A stretch of 20,657 bases of DNA from Azolla pinnata (taxonomy: Eukaryota > Streptophyta > Polypodiopsida > Salviniales > Salviniaceae). The position numbers and the translations under genes are program-made. The stretch spans positions 1 to 20,657 of the forward strand of contig JBBBWG010011502.1 in the NCBI GenBank assembly GCA_037176905.1, written 5' to 3'. Shown piece after piece: positions 12,275-20,657 of this stretch (positions are counted from its first letter, which is position 1; every line of letters begins with the position of its first letter). The notes under the pieces were generated by a model. It was not told where the DNA came from. It did no database searches and was given only the letters and a program-made list of their open reading frames with translations.

Positions 12275-12720
12275 ATATATATATAGAGTCTCTTTGCATA
12301 GTTTATCGAGGCAAATTCGACACAATTTGACACAATTTGACACAAAAAGGCATATAGCTTTGTAGCTGTTTTAATCATAGGGATGCTTATGGAGGGAGAG
12401 GTTCATTCAAATTGCACTTTGCTATGCTTTTTTATAGCATCATTTTGTAACTTTAGAGCAGCCAAATTTTTTTTTCTTTCAATGTACATTATCGATCTTT
12501 GTTGTAAAAGCGATTTGACGGGAGCAGCGAAAGGGTTTTTACTATTTGGGGCATGGTTTAGAGCTAACTACCAGAATCAAACTGTTGTGATTTCTATCTA
12601 TCTCATGTTGATCTACAAAGGCTTTTTTTCCCCTTTTAGTTGACAACATTTTTTCGGCTCTCTCAAGTTTCTCTTAAAGGAAGCTGTTTATGTCAAGGAC
12701 CAAGTGCCAATCCTGGTTTA

Positions 12721-12834
12721 CTAACAATACCAAATCTCCATATTAATCTTCATGCCTACGATCGACAATGTCTATACTAACAATACCAAATCTCCGTATT
12801 AATCTTCATGCCTACGATCGACAAAATGTCTATA
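12721..12834. repeat. Two-copy tandem repeat, 56 and 58 bp
   Basis: Copies 12721-12776 and 12777-12834 both start ctaacaataccaaatctcc and end atgtctata. They differ by one substitution (a/g) and a 2-nt insertion of aa, so the duplication is fairly recent. Confidence 0.95.
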
Positions 12835-12853
12835 CTAGAAAATGCCGGATGGT

Positions 12854-12947
12854 AGATTCAAACATGTTGTTTATGCCAAATAGAGAGATTCAAACACGTT
12901 GTTTATGCCAAATAGAGATTCAAACATGTTGTTTATGCTAGATAGAG
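12854..12947. repeat. Three-copy minisatellite, about 30-32 bp unit
   Basis: Units at 12854-12885, 12886-12915 and 12916-12947 each read agattcaaacatgttgttta followed by tgccaaatag or a variant. Weaker relatives with ctagaaaatgcc and gttgtctatgcc occur at about 13042-13105. The array therefore seems to be the best-kept part of an older, larger repeat. Confidence 0.9.
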
Positions 12948-13222
12948 AGATTTTTAGCCCTCTGGTAGTTTGGCTTGCATCGAATGTGAGAGGCTGCTCG
13001 GAACGAGGCTTGACATGTTTCTATCACGATGAATTGTCTGTGCTAGAAAATGCCAGACAGATAATTTCAACCCGTTGTCTATGCCTCGAGAATGCCAGAT
13101 CCCAGATTCAGATCTGCGTCAGGTTGCTCGCATCAGATGTCGTCGAGGCCTCTCGAAATGAGCTCCAACATGTTGCTCTCATGATCGATGTACGATCTGC
13201 ACACTCTATGAATCAGCATGCT

Positions 13223-13304
13223 ACTAAACTGCCAATACGTACACACTCGATTGTTGTACACACTCGATTGTTGTACTAAACTGCCAATACGTACACACTC
13301 GATT
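13223..13304. repeat. Direct repeat, two identical 30-bp copies
   Basis: Copies at 13223-13252 and 13275-13304 both begin actaaactgccaatacgtac and end acactcgatt. Between them cacactcgattgttgt is repeated once more, so the array grew by nested duplications. Confidence 0.92.
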
Positions 13305-13306
13305 AT

Positions 13307-13415
13307 CGGCACAATCCATTCGGTTCATCTGGCGAGGAAAGATCAAAGCTTTTGTAGAAATGATCAAACTCTGTACACTCATCAACGTCGGCACAATCCA
13401 TTCGGTCCATTCGGC
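13307..13415. repeat. Dispersed direct repeat, 27 bp, two copies
   Basis: Copies at 13307-13333 and 13389-13415 share cggcacaatccattcggt and end in a ggc-type variant (ttcatctggc against ccattcggc). No function can be read from them. Confidence 0.8.
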
Positions 13416-13544
13416 AGGGAAAGGTAACAAAAAGAACTTGGGGAAAATTACCCAAAAAACACATTGCAAATTTATAAATTGCATTACAACGCCGACCAGA
13501 ACTAGAAATTACAACTTAACGCCCAGTTTTAAAGATTGGCGCGC

Positions 13545-13566
13545 GATCGATCGATCGATCGATCGA
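13545..13566. repeat. GATC simple repeat
   Basis: About five and a half tandem units of gatc directly after ggcgcgc. It is a microsatellite. Nothing suggests a gene. Confidence 0.95.
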
Positions 13567-13871
13567 TTAGCACCAAATCAGTTCATTGTGAGCTCAATTA
13601 ACATCGCATTAACTGCCAGACGAACGCTCGATTACTCAATTGACACCAGATTAACACGTTAATCAATCGAGCAGATTCTAAACTTTACTAGCTTCTGCGA
13701 ATCGAATATGGTAAGCGAACGGGGTAGGATCGATCAGTGGGAAGCGATTCGGAATAAAATCAAAATGCTAGCAGAATCAATCGGGCGTTAAATTTTGTTT
13801 GATTTCTGATTTCAGTAGGAGTTAAAATGCAATTTATAAAACATTTGGTTAGAGGCAGTTTTTTTGGTTAA

Positions 13872-13944
13872 TTCTCTCTTTCTCTTCTTCTTCTCTTCTC
13901 TTCTTCTTCTCTTCTCTTCTTTCTTTCTTTCTTTCTTTCTTTCC
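13872..13944 (+). promoter_or_regulatory. Pyrimidine-rich tract at the ARPC5 transcription start region (Y patch)
   Basis: About 73 nt almost purely of C and T on the plus strand, ending in seven ttct/tttc units. CT tracts of this kind are common around plant transcription starts and in plant leaders. It sits about 160 nt upstream of a strong leader donor at 14106, so transcription probably starts in or just after it. No TATA box was assigned. Confidence 0.55.
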
Positions 13945-14105
13945 TGACTGAGACTTGACTACATTCCTCTGTTCCCAGCGAAGCCCTGCATCGATCTCTC
14001 GCCTAGATCCACACAGCAATACGCCCTCGCAAGGCCCAAGAAATTCACAGCGATCCAACTTGCGTTACTCTGCTCCCACCCACGAGTCTTTTGGTGAAAG
14101 CTGAG

Positions 14106-14161
14106 GTACGTGATCTCATGGATTCATCCACATTTTGGATAGCCATAGCTGCTCGAGAGAG

Positions 14162-14212
<51 letters not shown>

Positions 14213-14283
14213 CTCTGATAAGAGCGGCGGCGGTTAATCTGTATGTTCCTGCGTGTATTTCTTTCTAATCTGGGCAATTGTAG
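14106..14283 (+). other. Probable 5'-UTR intron of ARPC5
   Basis: The donor context is GCTGAG/gtacgtga and the acceptor context ctgggcaattgtag/TTGATCC. Both are strong, 178 nt apart, and lie upstream of the ARPC5 start codon. Introns in the leader are common in plant housekeeping genes and often raise expression. No transcript evidence is available here. Confidence 0.6.
14166..14210. repeat. TG dinucleotide microsatellite inside the ARPC5 leader intron
   Basis: About 22 uninterrupted tg units. It is long enough to be length-polymorphic between individuals. Confidence 0.97.
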
Positions 14284-14298
14284 TTGATCCCAGCGTGT

Positions 14299-14319
14299 AT
14301 GAACAAGGCCGAAGCATAG
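14299..14319 (+). CDS. Six-codon upstream ORF in the ARPC5 leader
   Basis: ATG AAC AAG GCC GAA GCA TAG (MNKAEA). It ends three nucleotides before the ARPC5 ATG and is in the same frame. It lies in the leader exon after the predicted 5'-UTR intron, so it should be on the mature mRNA. It could tune ARPC5 translation by reinitiation or leaky scanning. That role is inference. Confidence 0.5.
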   Translation: MNKAEA

Positions 14320-14322
14320 GTC

Positions 14323-15885
14323 ATGGCAGATGAGGAGGAGGCACGAGCTGTGGAGGAGAATGAGCTCGAGGACAATGAACCAGTGGAGACAATCATCAAT
14401 CGTATAGAGCTCAAGTCCCGCCAAGTGGAGTGGCTGCTAAAGTCGTATGCTCCTTCTTCTCTGTATACCACTCAAGTTAAAAATCTCTGTTGGCCGGAAT
14501 ATTACCAAGCCTTGTTTTATGCCAACATGACTTGGTGGCTTGTCCACTCTGATTTGAAAATGTTCCATGATTGGCCAATCTGTCGAGTCTAGATTATTTC
14601 AAGTGCTGTTTTCATCCTTGCTCTGGAATGGGTGGTAAACACTATTTTGTGATTCCTTGAACTCGTGTGTTTCAACGAAATGATGGATCTCTAAGCCTTC
14701 ATGCTTGTTAAAGTCCACGTATTTCATTTATGGAATGCTTTGTTAGATTAACTAAGAAACTCTTGACACGTACTCTACTTTTTACAATTTCAATTTTCAA
14801 GATGTTCCTGTATTCTACATACTTAACACATTCTCAGTTTTCTGTATATTAATAAGTATCAACTATTAAATGTAAACAAGTATAAGAAGGATTTCACGTA
14901 CTTAATGTATCTTATCCTTAGTATACATATTCCAGGTTTTTTACAAGAAAAGGAAGAATACTTTGAAAATGCTTAGCATACGTGTTTTGTGTTTATTGTA
15001 TGCGAAGTATTTTACAAGTATGGATCACCTTTTGCCAATCCACCAGTGACCTAATTCGAGCTCATGCAGCTATAGGGAATGAGCTCAAGGGATTTTCAGA
15101 AACCCATAAATTACGTAAGGCCATCATTATGGAGGATATGATTGTGTTTAGGAGGAGAAGTGGACCTTTTGGTGGTCCCTGATGGCTAAGCGTAAGTGTT
15201 GTAGTGAATCAGTGATACAAACTGAGACAAGAATAAAATAATGATGCCGTTACCGTGCTTCTTTATGCCTTTGGCCATCTAATATGTTAATATTTTGCTT
15301 CTAGTGGTGAGTATGCCGAGGCCTTAAAGACTGCACTTGATGACTCTCCTACAAGAGCAAGGGATGAAACATGCAAGGTGAGTGTTGAAATAGCAAAAGA
15401 AAAGGGACTTCATCAGTATTTAGCACAAGTAAATTCATGGTAGTGTTTTGTACAGCTAAACTAATTAAGTCTTTACAGCATTGAAGCTCATTAACTGTTT
15501 ATTAAAAATGTACATCTAATATCCAGGGAATGCAGCAACTAAATTATCTAACACTTCTCTTTGACCTGCAGTCGGCAAATTGGCTTGTAGTTCACCGAGC
15601 ATTGATGGCATCAAAAGACACGGATAGTCTGGTTGCATCATTGGAGTCCGAATTCTATGACATATTGATGAAGTAAGAAATAAATCGATATGAATTTGGG
15701 TTTTACTGTCAGAAATCATTTGTCATCTGAACCAGTCACGGAACAACAGGTACATTTATCGTGGTCTGTCAACAGGAGATCGGCCAACATGTGACCAATG
15801 TCTGAAGCTCCATGAAAAGCTTACAGAGAAAGCTGGCATGGGTTGCATAATGAGAGCACTTGTTGACAAACGGAACACGGTATAG
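14323..15885 (+). CDS. ARPC5: Actin-related protein 2/3 complex subunit 5 (p16-Arc)
   Basis: Smallest subunit of the seven-protein Arp2/3 complex, which nucleates branched actin filaments. In plants it works under the SCAR/WAVE complex in cell shaping and tip growth. Four coding exons: 14323-14444, 15305-15377, 15572-15672, 15750-15885. All junctions are GT-AG and in phase, giving 143 residues against about 130 in Arabidopsis ARPC5A. Landmarks in order: an acidic N terminus (about residues 3-22), IINRIELKSRQVEWLLKSGE, EALKTALDDSP, SANWLVVHRALMASKD, YDILMKYIYRGLSTGDRPTC, and the C terminus LVDKRNTV, all typical of the plant family. The N terminus is longer and more acidic than I recall for Arabidopsis. 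The start is the first ATG in frame after the short uORF. The gene is convergent with the dihydroorotase gene downstream. Confidence 0.96.
14445..15304 (+). other. ARPC5 first coding intron, 860 nt, no gene
   Basis: The donor is AAGTC/gtatgc and the acceptor ttgcttctag. The sequence is AT-rich. An open frame of 66 codons at 14982-15182 has no recognisable domain and is treated as chance. Confidence 0.75.
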
Positions 15886-17452
15886 TTTGGCTGCATGTAT
15901 ATAAAGGATGATCATTGATCTAGTGAGTTTCGATAAATACAACATGTCTGACACAAGATGCACTAGATTTCATCATTTTTTAAGAGAATGTAGGGCCCTT
16001 TTTGCCATTTTCTCAATCATTGATTATCTCAAGAGAACAAATGGAGTTAACATTTCCAAAATCTTTGGGGGTGGTTTGGACTCATGATCATCCAGATCTT
16101 TGCAAAATGTACTGGTCGGTTTGCCAAAATTTATAAATGATCAATTCACGTGACTAGTGTTCGTATGCATTTAGGACTTTATGATCTGTAAGGTTGCCGT
16201 TCAAAAAATCTGCATCTATCTGTGTTTTGGAGTTCAATAATCATCAGGAATAATCGAAAAGAATTATCGAAACGGTTGTAGGTTTTGCAAAAAAATGCGA
16301 ACTATGCTAATGTCTCGCAGTAATCAACTGAAAATAATATGCAGTAGATGAAAAATCAGATCGTTTAACGTATCTATCAGTACGATGATCAAGGAATCGA
16401 TTACTGCAAATAAGGTAGTAGACAAAAATCAAATCATGTAACATATCTATCAGTAAGAGTAAGGAAAGGTATCCGATATCAAATGCAGTTTCTTGTGACT
16501 GGAGTAAAACATGTTTTCCTTTCAAGTTTTGGACACTGGGCACTGCCATACCGAAAATGGTTATCAACTATGACATATGGACACCATCTTCAAGATGAGT
16601 TGCTACAGTAATCTCAAATCCTTGGGCATGTGTGAATGGTCACCTGGTTTTTGTAATTCCAAAAGAGCATAGAAAAACTCTTTCCATGACTTAGAAATCG
16701 AGTGAAAGTAGAGGCAGAAGTACAAGGATATGGAATCCTTTTACATCGATCGCATGGATAAAAATGGTTTTAGTGGGACTATGAAAACGGTTCTATCAAT
16801 TTTGGCACAAACAATATGGATTTAAGATGTGGAACTGGTCTTTTTACCAACTCATAGCCCTTAGAAGCAACCATGATGACTAATCAATTCCGGTATGTCT
16901 ACAACCTCTACGGTCACCATATCCACAACTCTATAAAAAGAACGCATGGTTTGAGAGCATCAACGAAAGAACTAGAAACATTCACACAAAAAGTATACTC
17001 GAAAAGAAAAGTGAACCTCTTCTACCAAGTCTAAAAAACATAATCCACAATTCAATTAAGAGTAAATAGTTTAATGGCTCTTCTACCAAGTCAAAACTCT
17101 TGGAAAAAGCATTTTGAGTAGAACACCATTATTTATATTACAGTTTAATGGCTCTATACATTGCTTAAGCAATTTCATTCAGTGTTGGAGTTCGTGCAGG
17201 CACTAGGAATCATTTCAAGCAACTGCTCTTGCCTTTTGGCAACTGTGGATAGAAATCCACGGCCTAAAATCGCACATGAAACCTCTCGTGCTAGAAAGGC
17301 CAACAAAAATACCTTGCATGAAAATTGGGGCCATTGAAATTTGATCGGAATACGAAAGCCAAGAGATTATTCTGAACCTGAAACCAAGTTTAGCGATACT
17401 GATTTCAGAGTTGCTATTTTCATTGTCAACCAACATGGTTGAGACAGTACTT
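15886..17452. other. Intergenic space between convergent ARPC5 and dihydroorotase genes
   Basis: It must hold the 3' UTRs of both genes. A gataaata element at about 15930 could serve as the ARPC5 polyadenylation signal, but this is weak. Otherwise it is AT-rich with small imperfect direct repeats. No coding family, tRNA or transposon was recognised. Confidence 0.7.
16344..16455. repeat. Imperfect direct repeat, about 38 bp, 74 bp apart
   Basis: Copies at 16344-16382 and 16418-16455 share gtaga, aaaaatca, gtaac/ttaacg and end in tatctatcagta. They are diverged at several sites. No coding or structural role was seen. Confidence 0.75.
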
Positions 17453-19748
17453 TTACTGTTTAGTGATCTCCCACTCCAATGTTCTTCCTGCAAACATAGG
17501 GACAACTGTCGTTGGGCCAAAGTTGTATTCTTTTGGTACAGTCCAATTTCTCTTTGTTAACGTTATCTTGGATGTATTCCTTGGTAATCCATAAAAATCT
17601 GGTCCGTTAAAGCTTGAGAAGGCCTCAAAATTATCGAGCGCACCAGCCTGTTAAGAAAAATAAGCAAATAAAACTCAAGACTATGATTAACTATAACCCA
17701 AATATGTGGTGCAGAAACAAACATATTGAGATTTCTTTAGCGTGCATAACATCGCTTTTTCACTCCTGAACAATAAAACCAAACCAACAATATATATACA
17801 TAAGAACATCTTAACCTAACGAAAGTTTGGGGCTTAGGTTTGAGGGCTTAGAATAAATAGAAAGTATATGCTTAATCCTTGCCTCTTCAAAGGCTCGAGC
17901 ATAAACAGATAAGGCAACTGTAGCATTAAAAATGCCAGCACAGCCACAACTTGTTTCTTTTGTGTGTTTCTCATGTGGCGCACTGTCAGTGCCAAGAAAG
18001 AACTGCTTGCTTCCACTTGTCACAGCTCTCAAGACAGCCTCCCCTGCAAATATTATGTCACAATGGTTTTTACCTGTATGCTGATCAACCAAAAAGAAAC
18101 ATGGTTTTAACCTTACGAAAATAAGTCATGAAAGTTACTATGGACTTCTCGTTTTAGGATCGGTAAGCAGTAATTGTGGGGCTGCAACCCGTCCTGAAAT
18201 AATGCATTTCTATTCATCACAATGTGCTGAGGAGTGACTGTTGCTCCCACAAACTCTGTGAGACAAAATTAGGTATTAAAATGTGTCTCAAAGATTTATC
18301 AAAATGAAACGAGCATACGTATAAAGCCATGGGCATCTATTGAATCATTACAATAAGGGCTTCAGAATAATTACTGGAAAAACTTCGTCAATCTCTTCTT
18401 CAACAAAATAGCGTTCAAATCACCATTCACATAAGTTAGTGCATCACATGAAAACTCTTTCTTGTGATCTACCAGCCTGAAACATAGTCTGGAATCCTTT
18501 TTCTGGCTCTACATCAAGAAATAACTGCACCATGAGGTGGGGACCACTATCACATTTAGTTTATACAAGGAATCTAAAGCACGTAGCACGTTTAATGATG
18601 ACAAGATATAACTTTTAGCATTTTACATAGTGATCAACATAAACAATGAAGCAATTCCACGCTTGGAATGGCAAAGCTCTGAAGTCACATGCACATCACG
18701 ATCTCTGTTTGCAGCTAGTTCATCACGCTTTACTTAGAAACATTTAAATCAACTGATATAGTGCCGAGACTCACCCTCAGGACATGATCGCACAAATTCA
18801 ACAGCATCACTTGTGGTTATATGTTCCATTACAATTTTCAATTGCGGAAGTTTCTTGACCAGTGGTTGCAGGATTTTATGTATAAAGACTCTTTCACGGT
18901 CAAAGACATCCACCGTTTTGTCAGCTACTTCTCCATGCACCTAAAATAAAATCAACTGTATAGCTGTTCAGCTAATTCATTACTACATTCACAAACAACT
19001 CTTACATACCAACAACGGCAGTCCTTGATTTATCATCTCATGTAGGGTTGGCAAACATTTTCCAAATAAATCAGTTACTCCAGCTTGTGAATTTGTAGTG
19101 GCACCTGCAGGATACAACTTCACAGCATACACTGCCCCGCTCTGCTCTACAAAACCACTAATAACTTTTCAGTGTTTCTATCAGCACAAGTTAAGGCATA
19201 CCACATTTACATATCATTCCTTTTGCTGCCCAATCACATGCTACTGATATACATGCAAAACAAATATCATAATAATATAGAAAGGAAATCAATTCCATGA
19301 GCTTTACTTGCAAGCTTGATCTCTTCAGGTGTAGTGCTGTCTGTCAAATACAAGGTCATTAAAGGGAGAAAGGAAGTATCTGATGGCAATGCTCTCAAAA
19401 TTCGTCCCCGATAAGAAAGAGCGTCCTTGACGGTGGTCACTGGAGGCTTTAAATTCGGCATGATGATTGCTCGCTTGAAGGTAGTTGCACTACGTTACAG
19501 CAAATAAGCAATAAAAAAACAGGATAATTTAAGCTTAAGTATGTGTCAAGCTTCCCTTTGTATCACCTGTGGTGTACAACTGAACGTAAGTGATCCCCAT
19601 CTCTTAGATGTAAGTGCCAATCATCTGGTTGTATGATTATTAGTTCATTCACATCTGACTGTTTCAAACTTCCCGAAACTTGCATCCTCGGAAAAGCTGG
19701 CTTCGAATATTGTACTATAAGGCTATTTGCAGGTATCAGCGAGATCAT
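17453..19748 (-). CDS. PYR4: Dihydroorotase (organellar, pyrimidine biosynthesis)
   Basis: Cyclises N-carbamoyl-L-aspartate to dihydroorotate, the third step of de novo UMP synthesis. In plants it is a separate, bacterial-type enzyme imported into organelles. Seven coding exons, in coding order: 19748-19567, 19489-19308, 19146-19010, 18940-18775, 18255-18139, 18043-17883, 17647-17453, giving 379 residues against about 377 in Arabidopsis. Active-site landmarks: metal ligands in [13 protein letters not shown], the carbamylated lysine in [13 protein letters not shown], histidines in LLVHGE and VMEHITT, the catalytic aspartate in GTDSAPH, and the substrate asparagine in MPNLKPP. The C terminus [12 protein letters not shown] is typical. 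The start chosen ([10 protein letters not shown]) gives about 39 residues before QPDDW, a plausible transit peptide. An in-frame ATG at 19844 would add 32 residues if the upstream intron is not removed. The last intron uses a GC donor. Confidence 0.95.
17648..17882 (-). other. Non-canonical GC-AG intron in dihydroorotase
   Basis: On the minus strand the exon ends TTTGAAGAG at 17883 and is followed by gcaagg. The acceptor is ttcttaacag, and the next exon starts GCTGGTGCG. The join gives [14 protein letters not shown], as expected for plant dihydroorotase. GAG/gcaagg is the strong-consensus context known for GC donors, and no GT nearby restores the frame. Confidence 0.85.
18256..18774 (-). other. 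Dihydroorotase intron, 519 nt, no gene
   Basis: On the minus strand the donor is GAGG/gtgagt and the acceptor gtctcacag. It is the longest intron of this gene. No coding signal or repeat was recognised. Confidence 0.75.
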
Positions 19749-19768
19749 GACATCAGGTGTACTTTCTC

Positions 19769-19853
19769 CTGCACAAATAATATTACGACAACCCATGAGC
19801 AAAGATTTGTGATTGTTATATACAATGGAAGGAAACGAAAGCATGGAAATCAC
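19769..19853 (-). other. Possible leader intron just upstream of the dihydroorotase start
   Basis: On the minus strand AAGG/gtgattt and tatttgtgcag/GAG are 85 nt apart, a size like the other short introns of this gene. The stretch between is T-rich. Removing it discards the ATG at 19844 and leaves the ATG at 19748 as the start, which matches the usual family length. This is predicted from sequence only. Confidence 0.5.
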
Positions 19854-19878
19854 CCTTGCAAATGCTACTTCGTCCTTG

Positions 19879-19950
19879 CTAAGGACAGCATCGCCCAAAG
19901 CAGGCTAAAAGCTCGCTAGGAAAACGACTGCAAATTATGTTATCAGGCAT
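19879..19950 (-). CDS. Upstream ORF (23 codons) in the dihydroorotase leader
   Basis: It begins ATG CCT GAT AAC and ends CGA TGC TGT CCT TAG, encoding MPDNIICSRFPS then ELLACFGRCCP. It lies between the CT-rich start region and the main coding sequence and ends before the possible leader intron. If transcription starts upstream of it, ribosomes would meet it first and it could dampen translation. Confidence 0.4.
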   Translation of the reverse strand: MPDNIICSRFPSELLACFGRCCP

Positions 19951-20010
19951 GCTGAAGACTACAAGAATCTCCGGAGGAATGGAAGCTAAAAAGTTGAACA
20001 AGAGAAAATC

Positions 20011-20038
20011 TCGAGAGAGAGAAGAGAAGAATGAAAGG
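20011..20038 (-). promoter_or_regulatory. CT-rich tract at the presumed dihydroorotase transcription start region
   Basis: On the minus strand this is ctttcattcttctc followed by ttctctctctcga. It is the same kind of pyrimidine patch as in front of ARPC5, 60-90 nt upstream of the leader uORF. The TATA element and exact start were not assigned. Confidence 0.4.
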
Positions 20039-20040
20039 TG

Positions 20041-20287
20041 AATCATATTATGCAGCAAAAGGATGCTTGCTGTAGGCTCATCCACTGGTATTTTAGTTAG
20101 ATAGGTGCTGTATGAATGTTTGCATGTATTATGCTTGTGTGCTATGTGCATGTATGTTGTACGCGTGCTATATGCATATTCTCATGCTCGTAGGTTGCAT
20201 GCCTAGCGTATGCTACATGTGGCATCTACGTCTGAGCTTGGCATGCGATATGCGTGTTGATATGCTGTATGCATGTATGCGTGCATG
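20041..20287. repeat. Degenerate ATGC-rich stretch
   Basis: From about 20110 it consists of overlapping variants of tgcatgtatg and tgctatatgc without a clean period. It runs into the 227-bp tandem repeat. The open frames over it (both strands, Cys/Met/Tyr- or His/Thr-rich) are by-products of this low complexity. The first 70 bases are probably upstream sequence of the dihydroorotase gene. Confidence 0.65.
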
Positions 20288-20657
20288 CTTGCATGGTGCT
20301 ATGTCAGGATTATTGTGCGGTAGGATATCTGCATTTCGATTGTTGCATGTGTTTCTGTATGCACATTTGCAGGTTGTAGACATGTATGTCTGCATATGCA
20401 AGACCTAAACCAGACCTTATTGTCTGTGTATGCAAGACCTAAACCAGACCTTATCCACTGACTGAATCCATGTTTTCAGGTAAAAATCCAACACATAGGA
20501 GTGGTGTATCTTGCCTTGCATGGTGCTATGTCAGGATTATTGTGCGGTAGGATATCTGCATTTCGATTGTTGCATGCGTTTCTGTATGCACATTTGCAGG
20601 TTGTAGACATGTATGTCTGCATATGCAAGACCTAAACCAGACCTTATTGTCTGTGTA
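20288..20657. repeat. 227-bp tandem repeat, continuing beyond the window
   Basis: Unit 1 is 20288-20514. Unit 2 starts at 20515 and is cut by the window edge after 143 nt. The 143 nt compared differ at one site (gcatgtgttt against gcatgcgttt). Inside unit 1, tgcaagacctaaaccagacc occurs twice, at 20397 and 20431, 34 nt apart. The near identity shows a recent or homogenised array. Confidence 0.95.

Larger units (their letters stand above)
12275..13871. other. Intergenic: callose synthase 3' region and repeat-rich spacer before ARPC5
   Basis: After the stop codon comes an AT-rich stretch, the likely 3' UTR, with three copies of acaatttgac near 12320-12345. From 12721 the sequence is built of short direct and tandem repeats, listed separately, that look decayed. 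Open frames here, up to 126 codons at 12899-13279, run through the repeats and match no family I know. Confidence 0.75.

Noticed and set aside
12899-13279. Longest open frame of the window (126 codons, plus strand)
   Set aside because: It runs through the minisatellite and direct-repeat zone, has no recognisable domain and no family resemblance, and sits in the spacer before ARPC5.
13849-14058. Minus-strand frame rich in Lys, Glu and Arg
   Set aside because: It is the reverse complement of the CT-rich leader tract of ARPC5. The charged run is a low-complexity artefact.
14982-15182. 66-codon open frame inside the first ARPC5 intron
   Set aside because: Its composition is ordinary, no domain was recognised, and the flanking exons join in phase without it.
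17215-17520. 101-codon minus-strand frame overlapping the last dihydroorotase exon
   Set aside because: It reads the exon in another frame. The true frame gives the conserved dihydroorotase C terminus with stop at 17453.
20112-20408. Cys/Met-rich frame that looks like a small secreted or metal-binding peptide
   Set aside because: It is produced by tgcatgta-type degenerate repeats, and both strands are open for the same reason.

Overview
The window is nuclear DNA from a land plant. All three protein-coding genes found are plant-type, are split by many GT-AG introns with T-rich acceptors, and lie in AT-rich intergenic DNA with simple repeats. The proteins are too conserved to name the lineage by eye. 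I did not resolve it beyond embryophyte.

Layout: (1) Positions 61-12274, plus strand, hold the C-terminal two thirds of a callose synthase (1,3-beta-glucan synthase, family GT48), closest in my reading to the GSL8/GSL10 (CALS10/CALS9) clade. I could place 33 exons, about 1,195 codons. The 5' part lies outside the window, and one short stretch of the protein (between 4790 and 6379) was not found. (2) Positions 12275-13870 are intergenic, rich in decayed direct and tandem repeats. (3) Positions about 13870-15885, plus strand, hold a complete ARPC5 gene (p16 subunit of the Arp2/3 actin-nucleating complex, 143 residues, four coding exons) with a pyrimidine-rich leader, a 5'-UTR intron carrying a TG microsatellite, and a 6-codon upstream ORF. 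(4) Positions 15886-17452 are the intergenic space between two convergent genes. (5) Positions 17453-about 20040, minus strand, hold a complete dihydroorotase (PYR4, pyrimidine biosynthesis, 379 residues, seven coding exons) with all catalytic metal ligands visible. (6) Positions 20100-20657 hold an ATGC-rich degenerate stretch running into a 227-bp tandem repeat that leaves the window.

The three genes do not form an operon-like unit. Callose synthase and Arp2/3 both act at the plasma membrane or cell plate, but adjacency in a plant genome is weak evidence of a link. The features that most deserve a second look are two GC-AG introns, degenerate tandem duplications that copy two consecutive exon/intron boundaries of the callose synthase gene into its introns, an unplaced exon, a 22-nt microexon, and leader uORFs upstream of ARPC5 and PYR4. 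I see no sign of a novel defence, mobile or biosynthetic system.
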